DNA from: Pleurotus ostreatus/Saccharomyces cerevisiae fusant
Lineage: Eukaryota > Opisthokonta
Assembly: GCA_024196135.1 (NCBI GenBank)
Contig: JAMQCK010000072.1
Location: 1-64,000 of the forward strand
Direction of reading: 5' to 3'
Length of the DNA stretch: 64,000 bases
Both the position numbers and the translations under genes were made by a program. Below the pieces are notes generated by a model. The model did no database searches, had not been told where the DNA came from, and worked only from the letters and a program-made list of their open reading frames with translations. Shown here one piece after another: positions 36,094 through 46,858 of this stretch; the first letter of the stretch is position 1, and every line of letters starts with the position of its first letter.

Positions 36094-37038
36094 ATGGCTG
36101 GCTCTGACACCGTTACGGAGGCTCTGACTATCGCCGTCCAAGACGAGGCGCGGGACGCGAAGGCGGAGGTCGACGACCTCGTCAAGCACGACGTCGATTC
36201 GACGGACTCGCAAGTGCGCTACCTTGCGTATGGTGCGCGTTTGAGGACGGCGCTGCGTGCGGGGCAGCGGTATATTGCATACGTGAGTGTCGGACGCGTC
36301 GTCGAATGTGGGGAGTATGCTGAGATCGGTCGAGTAGACGAGTGATGTGGGTGAAGCGTTCCGCCCGGTTGTCCCACCTTGGGTGGTGACTGCTGCTTAT
36401 GGTGTATCTTGGGCGTATCTCCTTGGGTGCGTCTGAACTCATCAGGTCAAGCTCCCTTGCTGACGAGTGAACCTGTATCGCCTTGCCTCATGCTCCCTCC
36501 TTCCCCGACATTCTCCGCATTCGATCCTCCGTGCACCTCTGCAGAGACGTTTCGTACGAGACCTACAAAGCGAGCAAGAAGGGACCTACGCCAGACGAAG
36601 CCGCCAACTTCTCCGAGCCAGCGCGGTTGGGGCTGGCTGCTACGCAACGTGCAACCTTCCAGAGCATAGCTTCTATGTGCGTCGCTGCTCCCGTGTCTCC
36701 TCAGTAGCAAGTGCTAACAATCCTATGCTCACCTGTAGGGGTCTCCCTGCCTTGACAATCCATACCATTGTCGCTCAGACGAAGAAGGCGTTCACGAACG
36801 TGAAGAACCCGCGCGTCAAGTCAGTACATCTTTCATGCACGCCATCCATCCGCTTGACCTCTCTAATATCCATCACAGAGCCTGGGGTCCCACCTTGACG
36901 GGTCTGGCTGTCGTTCCTTTACTTCCCTACCTCTACGACCACCCCGTCGAGACAGCCACGGAGCACGCGTTCAACTGGATTCGGGCCCAGTGGATAGGAC
37001 GGGGATCAGGCGCGGCGAAGGAAAGGACTGACCTTTAG
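36094..37038 (+). CDS. Mitochondrial fission process protein 1 / MTP18-like
   Basis: Inner-membrane protein family linked to mitochondrial fission and membrane integrity. Starts MAGSDTVTEALTIAVQDEAR. Spliced exons give ARLRTALRAGQRYIAYTSDV, then GEAFRPVVPPWVVTAAYGVSWAYLLGDV (first membrane segment with the family's PVV.P..V..AYGVSWAY motif), YETYKASKKG, AATQRATFQSIASMGLPALT, KNPRVKAWGPTLTGLAVVPL and LPYLYDHPVE, then HAFNWIRAQWIGR. Four introns with consensus sites keep the frame. Length about 225 aa, longer at the N-terminus than the animal protein. Confidence 0.85.
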
Positions 37039-37419
37039 AGCACTCGTGTAAGTACTGTATTTATCGGCCCGAGTTCGAGTTGGAGTGTAATGAGTACGCC
37101 TCTTTTCAACGACATGCGCCACTGGGGTGCTTTATCGCGTTCAGCAGACCAAGGCGTGCAGTACGCTTTAGGTTCAATAGGTGATCCTTCATTCTTGTAG
37201 AAGACGGCAACTGCCAAGTGACCGCAATTGCTCCTCTATTCGGAGTCAAGCGCCGTTCGAGATTCCCCGTAGCCAATATCTGCTCATCGGCCGCGGCGAT
37301 GCGAATGTAAGGCGCACGCGCGGAAGGGCGAGGGCTTCGCTCTTATCGCGTCTCGAGCGGTCCCCAATCTCTTCCTCTCCCTCCACCTACATCGTCTGCT
37401 ACCTTCACCTCTACTAGCT

Positions 37420-38867
37420 ATGCCTGGCCGTCTCGAGCACAAAGTACGACTCCTAGATTGTTCGTGAATGATGCAGATCTAACCTACCCATCTGCAGGTC
37501 GCGATCGTCACCGGTGCCGCATCGTCAGTACCCATCCCTCCTTACTCCCAGCCTCCCTCTACCCTCCCCAAACCCTCTCACCTATCTCCCCCTACCATAA
37601 CACCCGATCTCACACACGTCCCTTCAGCGGCATCGGCCTCGAATCCGCCGTCCTCTTCGCGACGGAGGGCGCCGCCGTCGTCCTCGCGGACGTCAACCTC
37701 GACGCCGCGCAGAAGGGCGCGGACCTCATCACGCAGAAGATCCCGGGCGCGCGCGCGATCGCGGTGAGGACGGACGTGAGCAAGGAGGCGGACATCAAGG
37801 CCGTCGTCGATCGGGCGGTGAAGGAGTGGGGGAGGTTGGATGTTATGGTGAGTGCGGGGGTTGGTTGGTTGGGTGGTAGGGGTGATGGATGTGCTGACGT
37901 TCTCTTCCTCCTCGACACCCTTCGTGGTGTAGTTCAACAATGCTGGTGCGTATGCATGGTAATATGCATGTGGGATGGTCGGTTCTAACACGCGAGTCCC
38001 AGGCATCATGCACCCCGAGGACGACAACGCGCTGAACACCGAGGAGCGCATCTGGGACCTCACCATGGACATCAATCTCAAGGGCGTCTGGTGGGGCTGC
38101 AAGTATGCGATCCTCGCGATGCGCCAGAACCCGACGGACGCCGCGAAGGGCCTCACCGTCGGCGGCAGCATCATCAACACGGCGAGCTTTGTTGCCCTTA
38201 TGGGCGCGGCGACGCCGCAGCTGGCGTATACCGCGTCGAAGGTGCGTGGGGTGGTTTGTTGGAGGGGGTAGGAAGGGGTGCTGATGGGGTGGTGGTCAAC
38301 TTGTAGGGCGCCGTCCTGGCGATGTCGCGCGAGCTGGCGATGGTGCATGCGCGGGAGGGCATTCGCGTGAACTCGATCTGCCCGTGCGTTGGCTTGCATT
38401 CTTGACATACAGTCCAAGGCTAACGTCTTTGTGCTAGGGGCCCCCTTAAGACGCGTAAGCAGTGCGTTTATCGGGCGCGGTGCTGGACTAATACCCTTGC
38501 CCTTCTCCTATTATTGCAGCCCTGCTCATGAACTTCCTCAACACCCCCGAGAAGCGCGACCGCCGCCTCGTGCACCTCCCGATGGGTCGCTTCGGCGAGG
38601 CCATCGAAGTCGCCAAGGGCGCGCTCTTCCGTGAGTAACCCGTCTCCACGCTCTCCATACTGATCTCTGACCACTTCTTAGTCGCCTCGTCCGACAGCAG
38701 CTACGTGACGGTCAGTCTAGACGCACCAAGCGAGTGCTAAAGCAGAAAAACTTACGTTCTTATAGGGCCAGGACTTCAAGGTCGAAGGTGGTCTCACCGC
38801 GGCCTACGTAACTCCTCTGGGCGAGCCCGCCCTCGAGCCGCCGGCCAGCCTTGCGAACTCGATCTGA
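37420..38867 (+). CDS. Short-chain dehydrogenase/reductase
   Basis: NAD(P)-dependent oxidoreductase of the classical SDR family; substrate unknown. Exon 1 (37420-37443) encodes MPGRLEHK. The cofactor motif VAIVTGAASGIG is assembled across a further intron. Then come SAVLFATEGAAVVLADVNL (Asp after beta-2 suggests NAD preference), RLDVMFNNAGI (NNAG), SIINTASFVALMGAATPQLA with catalytic Ser, YTASKGAVLAMSRELA (YxxxK), RVNSICPGPLKTPLL and the C-terminal SSYVTGQDFKVEGGLTAAYV. About eight short introns. The protein is about 285 aa, normal for the family. Neighbours give no hint of pathway. Confidence 0.92.
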
Positions 38868-39482
38868 CTACATGGCGGATCGACCAGGAAGAGCTATCTG
38901 TGAACGATGTGTAGACTAACCAATGTACGTTCTGTATGTATACCAACGAGTCTGTTTCTCTCTGTCCGCCTCAGGCTGTGTGCCACACTGCCTGTAATTG
39001 CCACAAATCGCCAGCGGAAATACAAATTCGCTCTTCATCACAGGGTTATAGCAGGTCCCTTCAGGGTGTAAGAGGGCGCGGAATTGTCGGGAGAAAGACC
39101 AAAATTCAGGGCCAAATATGCGCCTGTCAGTTTGCTTGCGCTCCCGGGGCGAGGTCGAGGATGGCAGTAAGTTGATCACCTGACGGGAGTATTTCTGCTG
39201 TCATTGCACGTGATATCTCCAAGCAAGGAAAAAATACAGAGTGCTATTGTTGCTCCTCGTCCCCTGCTTCCATAGTCACAAATATCCTCCCATTTTGCTC
39301 CTCCTTCGTCTGCGTCCAGCTGCTCAAACGGACGGAACACAAAGTGCACCGACGTAACTCGAACCGTGATCCATTGATCTTATCAACGCACGTGGCGTTG
39401 CCGCCGTTGTCGCGAGTAGCCGCCGTCGGGGGTCCGGGCAAATGTCATCGTCGCTGTGAATCGCAGCTTATTCTTAACCTTC
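38868..39482. other. Intergenic region
   Basis: About 600 bp between two plus-strand genes; no frame, repeat or RNA gene supported. Confidence 0.5.
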
Positions 39483-42400
39483 ATGTTGTCCGCGTCGACG
39501 AGCACCGCCAGCAACAGTGCTGGTGGTGGCGCAGGAGAGAGCAGCGGATCCGCGGGAATGCATCATCTGAACACGACCGGTGAGCGGCTATTTGTCACTC
39601 CTCGGTCACCCCATTGTTGACCAACGCGAACACGTTGAAACAGACCTCAAGCCGACGCTCAGGCCGGTCTTCACGCGCCAGGAATCGGTGAACATACTCT
39701 CCTACTACCAGTCTCCGCTCGCAGACCAGGGCATTAGCTACGCGCAGCAGCAGCAGCACCAGCCCAGTGACGCCCCTGCGCAGCGACCTCCCCTTCGGCA
39801 GCGAACACTGTCCGGCGGATCGTCATCCTCCTCGAATTACTCCGCCGCGTCTGACACCGAGGCGCGTTCAGCAAGCTCACCCGCTTCCTCTCGTCCGCGC
39901 TCGAGCATCCCCTCGGACGGTGGCAGTGATCGGCGCCGGGTGGCTATAGTAGAGCTCGACCAGCCGCAAGATCACCGCAAGACGCGATCAAGCGAGAGCG
40001 GTGCCGACGACGTATTGGCTGAATCGCCTGGCCTTCGCTCACGTCGCGGCTTCCGCAGCGACCTTCACGGCCTCGCCCTCGTAGCACCTCCCGACGCGTC
40101 GCCAAGGGCGTATTCAATGCAAGCGCCACCGTCTAGCGCACCATCCGCTTCTGGCGAACGACGCGAAACCCATCATCACACACATCACGGTCGATCGGCG
40201 TCTGAGGCTACACAACCACCTCGCGCTAACAAGGGCAAGCGGGCCATAGGCATTGTGGGCACAACCGAGCAAGAGAATGCGGCGCACGCACGAGAGACGG
40301 CCCGGCGCACCTTGCAACCACCTGTCCTACAGTTCCCACAGTCGCGGTCACCCTCACCAGGAGGAACGTCGGAATCGTCTGAACCACGACAACGGTCTCC
40401 TACGCGCTTTACCGTATCCTCCCCACATCCCCCATTCTCTCGAAGAACGACCGAACAGTCAATTCTTATGACACCCGAGATCGGCCAGGAGAAGGATGTG
40501 ACCACGCGTGTCGCCGCGCCCGTCATCTACGACCTGCACGATCAATCGTACTCGCCCCCGTCTTCCCATTCATCCTCGCCGCGGATCGTCGTGGACAGTC
40601 CCGCTGCCCGCAAGTTTCAGGAAGTGCCCTCGTCCTACTTATCATACCAGCCCGGTGAGTGATCGCCTATTAGGCAGTGTATACCCGTGAGAAGCGATCG
40701 TATGCTCATTGTTATATCGCAGGCGTACATTCGACCGCAGGACCTCTACCTCCCCCTCCTCGCACGGTCTTAAGAATCGACCCCGCTACACCCCCACCAC
40801 CCCGCCCGCCAAGATTGCATTCTCCTCCAGTGTCGGACTCCTCGGCTGAGATGGATTCTATACGGAAGGCCATGACATTACCCGTGAATGTCTCGTCAGC
40901 AATCTCTTCGCGGGTGTTGCGCACTCCGGGCTCCGAGACTCATGCTAAGACTCCTACGAAGTCTTCGGAAGCGACGATGGAAGACTTTGATAGCGTTGGG
41001 TGCGTGTTCAGCCGATGGCAGTAGCTTGGTATGCTGACAACGAGTGACAGATCCAGCTCCTTCTCTCAGAATTCCCATCTCGTGTCTCGGCCATCTGTGC
41101 ATTGGAGAGAGGGTGCCTTCCCGCCATCTGTCAATACATCGTCAACGAGCAGCTCAGAGTACAGCGGGACATCACCACCACTAGAAGATGACCCCACGAT
41201 ATCGCGTTCTATATCGCACATATCCCACCAGGCCAGCGAGACGCTCACCGAGCGGAACATCGGTCCATCCATAGCACGCGATCCCTCACCGGCACGCGGT
41301 TCCTCACTCGCGCATGAGGCCCGGTCAGAATCACCCACCGAGATACGCGTGGAGTCGCCAGAAGGGAAGAGCCAATGGCTCGACATGGACAGCGAGTACG
41401 AGGACCGCGGCTCGCGCCTGACGCGCTACACGTCCTCCGCGACGGGGCACTCGTCCTCGCGCGCCAGCCACTCGCCAACGCGCACGGAGTCCAACCTGGA
41501 TCACTCGGAGGGCCTGCCGAGTCCTCCGCCGAAGAGCTTCCGGAATAGCTTTGCCGTTAACGTGAAGCGGTTTTCGTCGCTGCCGCGCACGCCGATGAGT
41601 CCCACTAGTGACCGGCGCATACGACATGGGCTGTCACTTGACCGGGGGCCGTCGCCACCTATCAGTATACCGTTGCCGCATGCGCCTCGGCCGCATAAGC
41701 GGAAGAAGGATCCGTATCCTTCTGCGTTGTTTTGTGCTGAGGTGCACTCGGAGAGGAACACGGTCGAGCGGTGTTCAATCTACATCGAGAAGATCAACGA
41801 GCTGTACAACTATGACAGTGGGTTGGGCGACTGGATAGCGGCGGTCAAGTTCAAATGTATGCCGCATCAGTTTCCTTTTTCTGAAGAAAAATCTGACTTG
41901 CTTCGCAGCCACTGTCGAACGCTCGAAGCCGTATCTGCAGGGCGTGTCGTCCCCGCCAATGACGCAGACACCAAGGCATCCTTCTCGAGGTTCAGAGATA
42001 TCCGAAGTCACCTTCCCTGTACGGCTCGACTCAACGACAGCCACCGACCTCACTGCGCGCTCGGGCGATAGCTTAGCACCAACATCACCGCCGCCAGAAC
42101 TTCCCTACCAATCCCTCGCCAACTCCCTGGCCAGCTCCCCCGGCAAGTCGCCCATTCCGCTGCGAGCCTCGCCTCTTACGAATACGCCACCCACGAGCTT
42201 ACGCTCGCTCGTCGCGCCGCACAAGCCCGGCTTCTTCGCCTCGCTCGGCCGGAAGACGAGCGTGAAGCGCGAGCGGCCTCAGATCTCGAGCCCGATGAGC
42301 CCGCCTGGGCCGAAGGTGCTGACGAAGAGCCCGCCGTCTGCGTCACGGCCTCCGGTAGCGCTGCCTTCTGCCAGTTCGCCGAGTGTACCCGGAGGCCCGC

Positions 42401-42819
42401 GAGCTCTGCCGAGTCGACACCTCTCTCGACGCTCGCATACGGCGTTCCCGGGCATGCAGCGCTTCTCCGCGCAACCTGGGATGAGCGGCGCAATGTCGGA
42501 CTCGGGGCACTCGCGCACCACGCACGCGCACACGTCGCTGCTTCGCCGTCCGTCACTCAGCGCCGTACCACCCATGCGCTCCTCATCATCCTCTCCACCC
42601 AAGGGCACTCCCGCCTCCTCCAAGTCAGGTGGAGGCGGGAAGACGCAGACCCAGCGCGACGACCCCGAGTTCAAGCGGCAGCTTGAGAACCTCATGAACC
42701 TCCTCCCGCACGCGGACAAGGACACGCTGTCGGGCTACCTCCGCCGCACGGGGCAGGACATGCTTGCGCTCGGGCAGTACATAGACGACGAGAAGAATGG
42801 GCGGGTGCGCCGGGACTAG
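39483..42819 (+). CDS. Large disordered protein with C-terminal CUE-like domain
   Basis: Function unknown; the C-terminus suggests ubiquitin binding. Exon 1 (39483-39580) reads MLSASTSTASNSAGGGAGES and joins DLKPTLRPVFTRQESVNILS at 39644. Most of the roughly 1000-residue protein is Ser/Pro/Arg-rich and disordered with many SP and TP sites. A short conserved-looking block, YPSALFCAEVHSERNTVERC plus IEKINELYNYDSGLGDWIAA, sits near the middle. The last 60 residues, DPEFKRQLENLMNLLPHADK and TLSGYLRRTGQDMLALGQYI, form a three-helix pattern with LP and L-x-x-Y spacing like a CUE domain. Three further introns lie near 40655, 41000 and 41855. Confidence 0.75.
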
Positions 42820-43340
42820 ACTGGCTTTTCTTCGTTACGATCCGCTCCTTTGTTTGTTGATGTTACAGTAATTTTGCTTGCTTGTATGCTTCTTCGGTCT
42901 TCGAATGCCCCTGCTTCCTCGCCCTTTGAACGTTACCTCACCTTTTGAACTCTTCCTACTCTACCCTAAACCCCCATCCGCAGGTGCGGGATCTGTCGTT
43001 CGTTCGTTTGTCTATTTTCTCTGCTTTCCTTTGCCATTCACGTCTATATGCTCATACCCCTCGGGACTGTCTGTACGTAGCGCAAATGTACTTTTATACA
43101 GCATATACTTATAGTAGAATAACGTTATTCTGCAGAGTCGAAACGAAGTTCCGTTCCAGTGAGTCGTAGACCATAATGCGCGAAGAGCTGAGTCCGAGAA
43201 CATAATTCAAGAGCCGCGTTCCAAGAAAGCGAAAGAGAGGTTCGAGTTCGAAGAGAGAAAGGTTCGAAGCGAGAAGAGACGTCTATCCGAGAAGGCAGCG
43301 AGCGAGTTCGTAGCGAGACACGGAGGGAGTGCGTTCCAGA
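42820..43340. other. Convergent 3' intergenic region
   Basis: T-rich spacer between the CUE-like gene and the convergent HEI10 gene; presumably both 3' UTRs. No other feature seen. Confidence 0.5.
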
Positions 43341-45239
43341 TCAGCGAGGTACGCGAGACGGGCGGAAGACACCAGCAGATCTTGAAGCACTCGCGGGGAA
43401 AGCTGAAATTTCTCGTTAGCATACACGCCACCAGCATATACTCATGTATCGCAACGATCAAAACGCACCATTCGACTGCATCCTCGGACGCGTAGCGCTC
43501 GACATCGCGCGACCCCAGGAGCCGGCCTGATTTGTCGACAGTCCTTGCTGCGCCGTCATCGAGTGCCGAGGCTGTTGCTGTTGCCCAGGCATGAGCATCT
43601 CCCGCACCGAGTCCGCATCGTGCATGCTCTCTGAGCGGTCGGAGACGTTGCCAGAGTACGAGACGTTGCCGTTGTTGGGGTGCGAGCCGTTGATGTTGCC
43701 GGATTCGTGCTGCGCGACGAAGGACTGGCGGTGCGGCTTGTGGCGTTGCTGGGCTTGCTGAGGGACTTGCTGTTGCTGGTTTATCCACGCGCTTTGCGTC
43801 CGACCGGCGAAGGCATTTGCAGTGCGCGCGACGAGGGGCGTGCGCTGGATCTACAACGACACGTTCGTTCGTTCGTTCGTGCGTTCGTTCAGCGTAAGCA
43901 CATAAACAAAACCACGGACCCCGCTAGCCTCCATCCCGCCCACGACCTCCTCGATGTTGACAGAGTTCCCGGGATTGCCGCCGAAGTTGCGCTGCCGCGC
44001 GTGTTGATATTCTTCGCGCCCCGCATTGGCGGCTGCTGCTGCCATGGGATCTGGCGTAGCAGAGGGGAGCAGAGCTTTGCGCTTGAGCTTGTCGAAGTGC
44101 GCCTAGAAGAGAAGGATGGCAGGAAGTACGCGGAGCAAGAGAAAGGCGCGCGTGCCTTGAGTTTTTGGTACTCCTTGTCCCGCTCGCGCTGTGCTTCTTG
44201 TAGGTCGCGCGTCTTGCGCCGCTCGAGCTCGAGTTCGCGTTGGAGTTCTTCGCCAAGTGAGGTAGGGGCTAGGTAGATGGCGCGAAAAGCTACTCACCGT
44301 TCGTCTTGTCATTGAGGAGGTTGATTTCGCCGTTGGCTAAGATGTGTGAGCGTGTACTATCAGCCTCCTCGCGGCCTTCGCACCTTCGCGAACGACGTTA
44401 TCCAGCTGCTTCTGTAGTTGCGCGTTCTTGTCAGTCAGGTTTCGCACGACGGCCTGCTGGAACGAGCTGTCCGTGCGTGAGATCTCACGGCGCCACGGGA
44501 CACGCGCGGCCTACTTCTCTTGATGAATCTGATACTGCCAGAAGGAAATGGCGCTGGACGGCTTCGTCAAGGCATTGCTGGAAGGACATGTCCTGACTCA
44601 CCGGCTGCAGATCTCTAATATAATCGAGGGCGAGAGGCCGGAAAGGACGGACTGCGTGAATGTGAGCGACGCATCGAATGGAGATCCCGCGCGCACGCAC
44701 CGTCTTGTAATCATTTGAGGGGCGCAGAGAACAAACCTGGGGGAGCCTGTTTTAGCTGGAGAAGGACGCGTGGATGTTGTACTCACGACGACGTCGTCAC
44801 TTGCGAGATGACACGCTTGTCAGCTAGTCGACATGACTGAGTAGGGGAGAGCAATTCACGGTTCCGTCAAAGCGGTTTCGCAGGCTAGAGGTGGGTGATC
44901 AGTCAGATGACAACGTGATAGATGTATGCAGACGCGCCTGGGCATAGTCGTGCTGCGGTAAAAAGTTCGTTCGCGCATTCCACTGGGCAAGGAGGTTCGT
45001 GAAGAGCCGATGTATGCGCCGCAGGAGCGTACCGCAGAAGATGTGGGAACCTGATCGCGGGTAAGTTATTTGAGTAAAGCGATTGCCGCGCGGTGCATAT
45101 GGGGCCCGTACATGTAGTCTGTGGGGAATGCCAGCTCAATAGGTGTTCTCGGCGTCCCAGGCAGAGCACGCACCACAACGGCCTTGTCCGTTAAGGACTT
45201 GCGGCACGTCAAGCGGTTGCACTTGAGGTCCGTGTCCAT
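43341..45239 (-). CDS. HEI10: HEI10/CCNB1IP1-type meiotic RING E3 ligase
   Basis: Predicted SUMO/ubiquitin E3 that marks crossover sites along the synaptonemal complex. Exons read by splice consensus: 45239-45174, 45118-45112 (7 nt), 45050-45033 (18 nt), 44982-44938, 44884-44860, 44799-44787 (13 nt), 44736-44701, 44651-44602, 44553-44515, then from 44466. The RING is CNRLTC..TTCSHIFCVECANE..CPAC. Family blocks follow: DDVVVCSLRPSNDYKTSVLS, GLSPSIILEICSRAISFWQY, QIHQENSFQQAVVRNLTDKN, then a coiled coil (LDNVVREANGEINLLNDKTN). The C-terminal tail is disordered, Gln/Asn/Ser-rich (RQRNFGGNPG, MLMPGQQQQPRHSM), ending SAGVFRPSRVPR. Intron 4 (44937-44885) starts gcgcgt, a probable GC-AG intron. Confidence 0.87.
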
Positions 45240-45659
45240 GTCGTGGTTTCTATGGATATCGCTCGGATATGGTGGTATAGAGCAAGATGCGGGTAGAGAG
45301 CACAACGGATCGAGAACAGGAGGCGCGTCGTTTGTTCTTGTTTATCGAGGCCAGATCGGGTAATCGTCGGCGCGGCTGGGCACAGCTTGTCCTCTCACTT
45401 GCGCGCTTTCCCCTCTGCTTGATAGCCCCTCTGGCGTCTTTGGTCCACAGCACTGAAAGGCCTAGGTCATAGCTATGGTCGCGCGAAGCAAGTAGCCAGT
45501 CAAATTGGCTGGCATTATGGCAAGTCACGCGCTTGGTCTCGCGTGCTCGGGCGTGTCGATCATCGATCAAAGAAGTCTCGAGGGCACACCGGATTGAACC
45601 CCGCAGCTTCCGAACCTCGACGTTGTTCATGCACACCTGCTGCGTCCCAGGGCCATAGC

Positions 45660-46820
45660 TAACTGGTTCAAAGTACTCTCATTTATCCTCAAGCCTCTCA
45701 GCACCAGGTAAGCACTTTCTTCCTGCAAAACTCGCCAAGGCAAGTAACAGACTACTGCTAGTGTTGTGTGATCCTTTGTCCGCTCTGGGCAATTTATCAA
45801 GATGGGGTTTTATCCAAAGAAGGCAGGAGCGCTATTGACTCCTAATTAGGAAGGTTTTTCGCTTTCAGTGGTTGTGATGCTCCTTCCATCTCTCTCAACC
45901 CCTGACTCAGTGCTCTGTAGGTATGTCCTGCTTCAGGTAGTAGGCACAACTGGTCTGTTTGGTCATGAGACATGTAAAGTCTAGAGCTTTGGCTATTTTC
46001 ATGGCTAGAGCTTCAGGCACATGCTCCAGAGCACAATATTTCGCTTCCATGGCTACCATGTGCCTCTCCCCAAACCCCAAAAATGCGAGACCACCTGAGC
46101 CACGAGGTGATTTTCCAGATAAGCTGATAGGGGCTGATAAGGCCTAAATAGGCAATCCTCTATGGGTATAAAGGGGTCAAATGAATTTCCGCTTTTCCCT
46201 CCCCCTTCCTCTCCTGTAGTTGCTCTTACAGGTCTTGTAGGTGCTTCTAGTTGCCTACATGCTTGGAAGCTAATCCTCAGGTAGCAGAGGACTCCTGAAG
46301 GCTACAGAAAGGCCTCAAAAAGCGACATCATGAGTGGAGATACACAGCAGACTGGACACACAGACTTAGCCAGTGCTCAGAACACTCAATCAGCAAGTGT
46401 AGTCCATGCTACAAGTGTCTCTTCTTTGAGTAAAAGGGCAAAAAAGCGCACTGTAAGTAGGCATAGACCATCACTTAGTGACACTCCTTTTTGCTCATGC
46501 ACAATGCAGAGCATCAGATGGCACAATTCAGAAACAATACAAAGATATGAAATATCAGCACCAGCATCATCAGTCCAGCACTATGTGCCTGATAGCAGCC
46601 TACCATCCCATACAGCAAGAGTAGAGACATACCAGAATTCATCAGGAGGAGCGCTTCCAAGGTCACATGACCTTCAAAATAGCAACAACAGCATCTCCTC
46701 TCAGCATGCAATGCTGCTCAACTTACAGCAGTTTCTTGGCCAGAATGCACGTAGAGCCCATCTCAGAGGTATGAGGCACCCCCATACCATGGAGTCATCT
46801 AAAGACCATTTCCTCAGGCT
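45660..46820. mobile_element. AT-richer, retroelement-like inserted segment (LTR/leader remnant?)
   Basis: Composition and word use change abruptly from the GC-rich genes on either side. The segment has a TATAAA box (46167-46172), a pyrimidine-rich start-site-like stretch, and then an open frame 46330-46827 (165 aa) beginning MSGDTQQTGHTDLASAQNTQ, without a zinc knuckle, protease or RT motif. Layout (promoter, leader, Gln/Ser-rich first ORF) recalls the 5' LTR and Gag start of a fungal LTR retrotransposon, but no paired LTR, primer site or target duplication was found. It ends near 46820, where codon use returns to host style. Confidence 0.35.
46167..46172 (+). promoter_or_regulatory. TATA box inside the foreign-looking segment
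   Basis: TATAAA in gggtataaagggg, 163 bp before the ATG at 46330 and about 690 bp before the downstream 677-aa gene. It may drive the 165-aa frame or have become a promoter for the gene behind it. Confidence 0.45.
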
Positions 46821-46858
46821 TGGATGAAGCAACTGGCCTGACAACTCGGCCGAGTTCG

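Noticed and set aside
45460..45660. tRNA-like sequence (ggattgaacccc on the plus strand)
   Set aside because: The T-loop-like word is present but no 5-bp T-stem, anticodon arm or acceptor pairing can be drawn on either strand.
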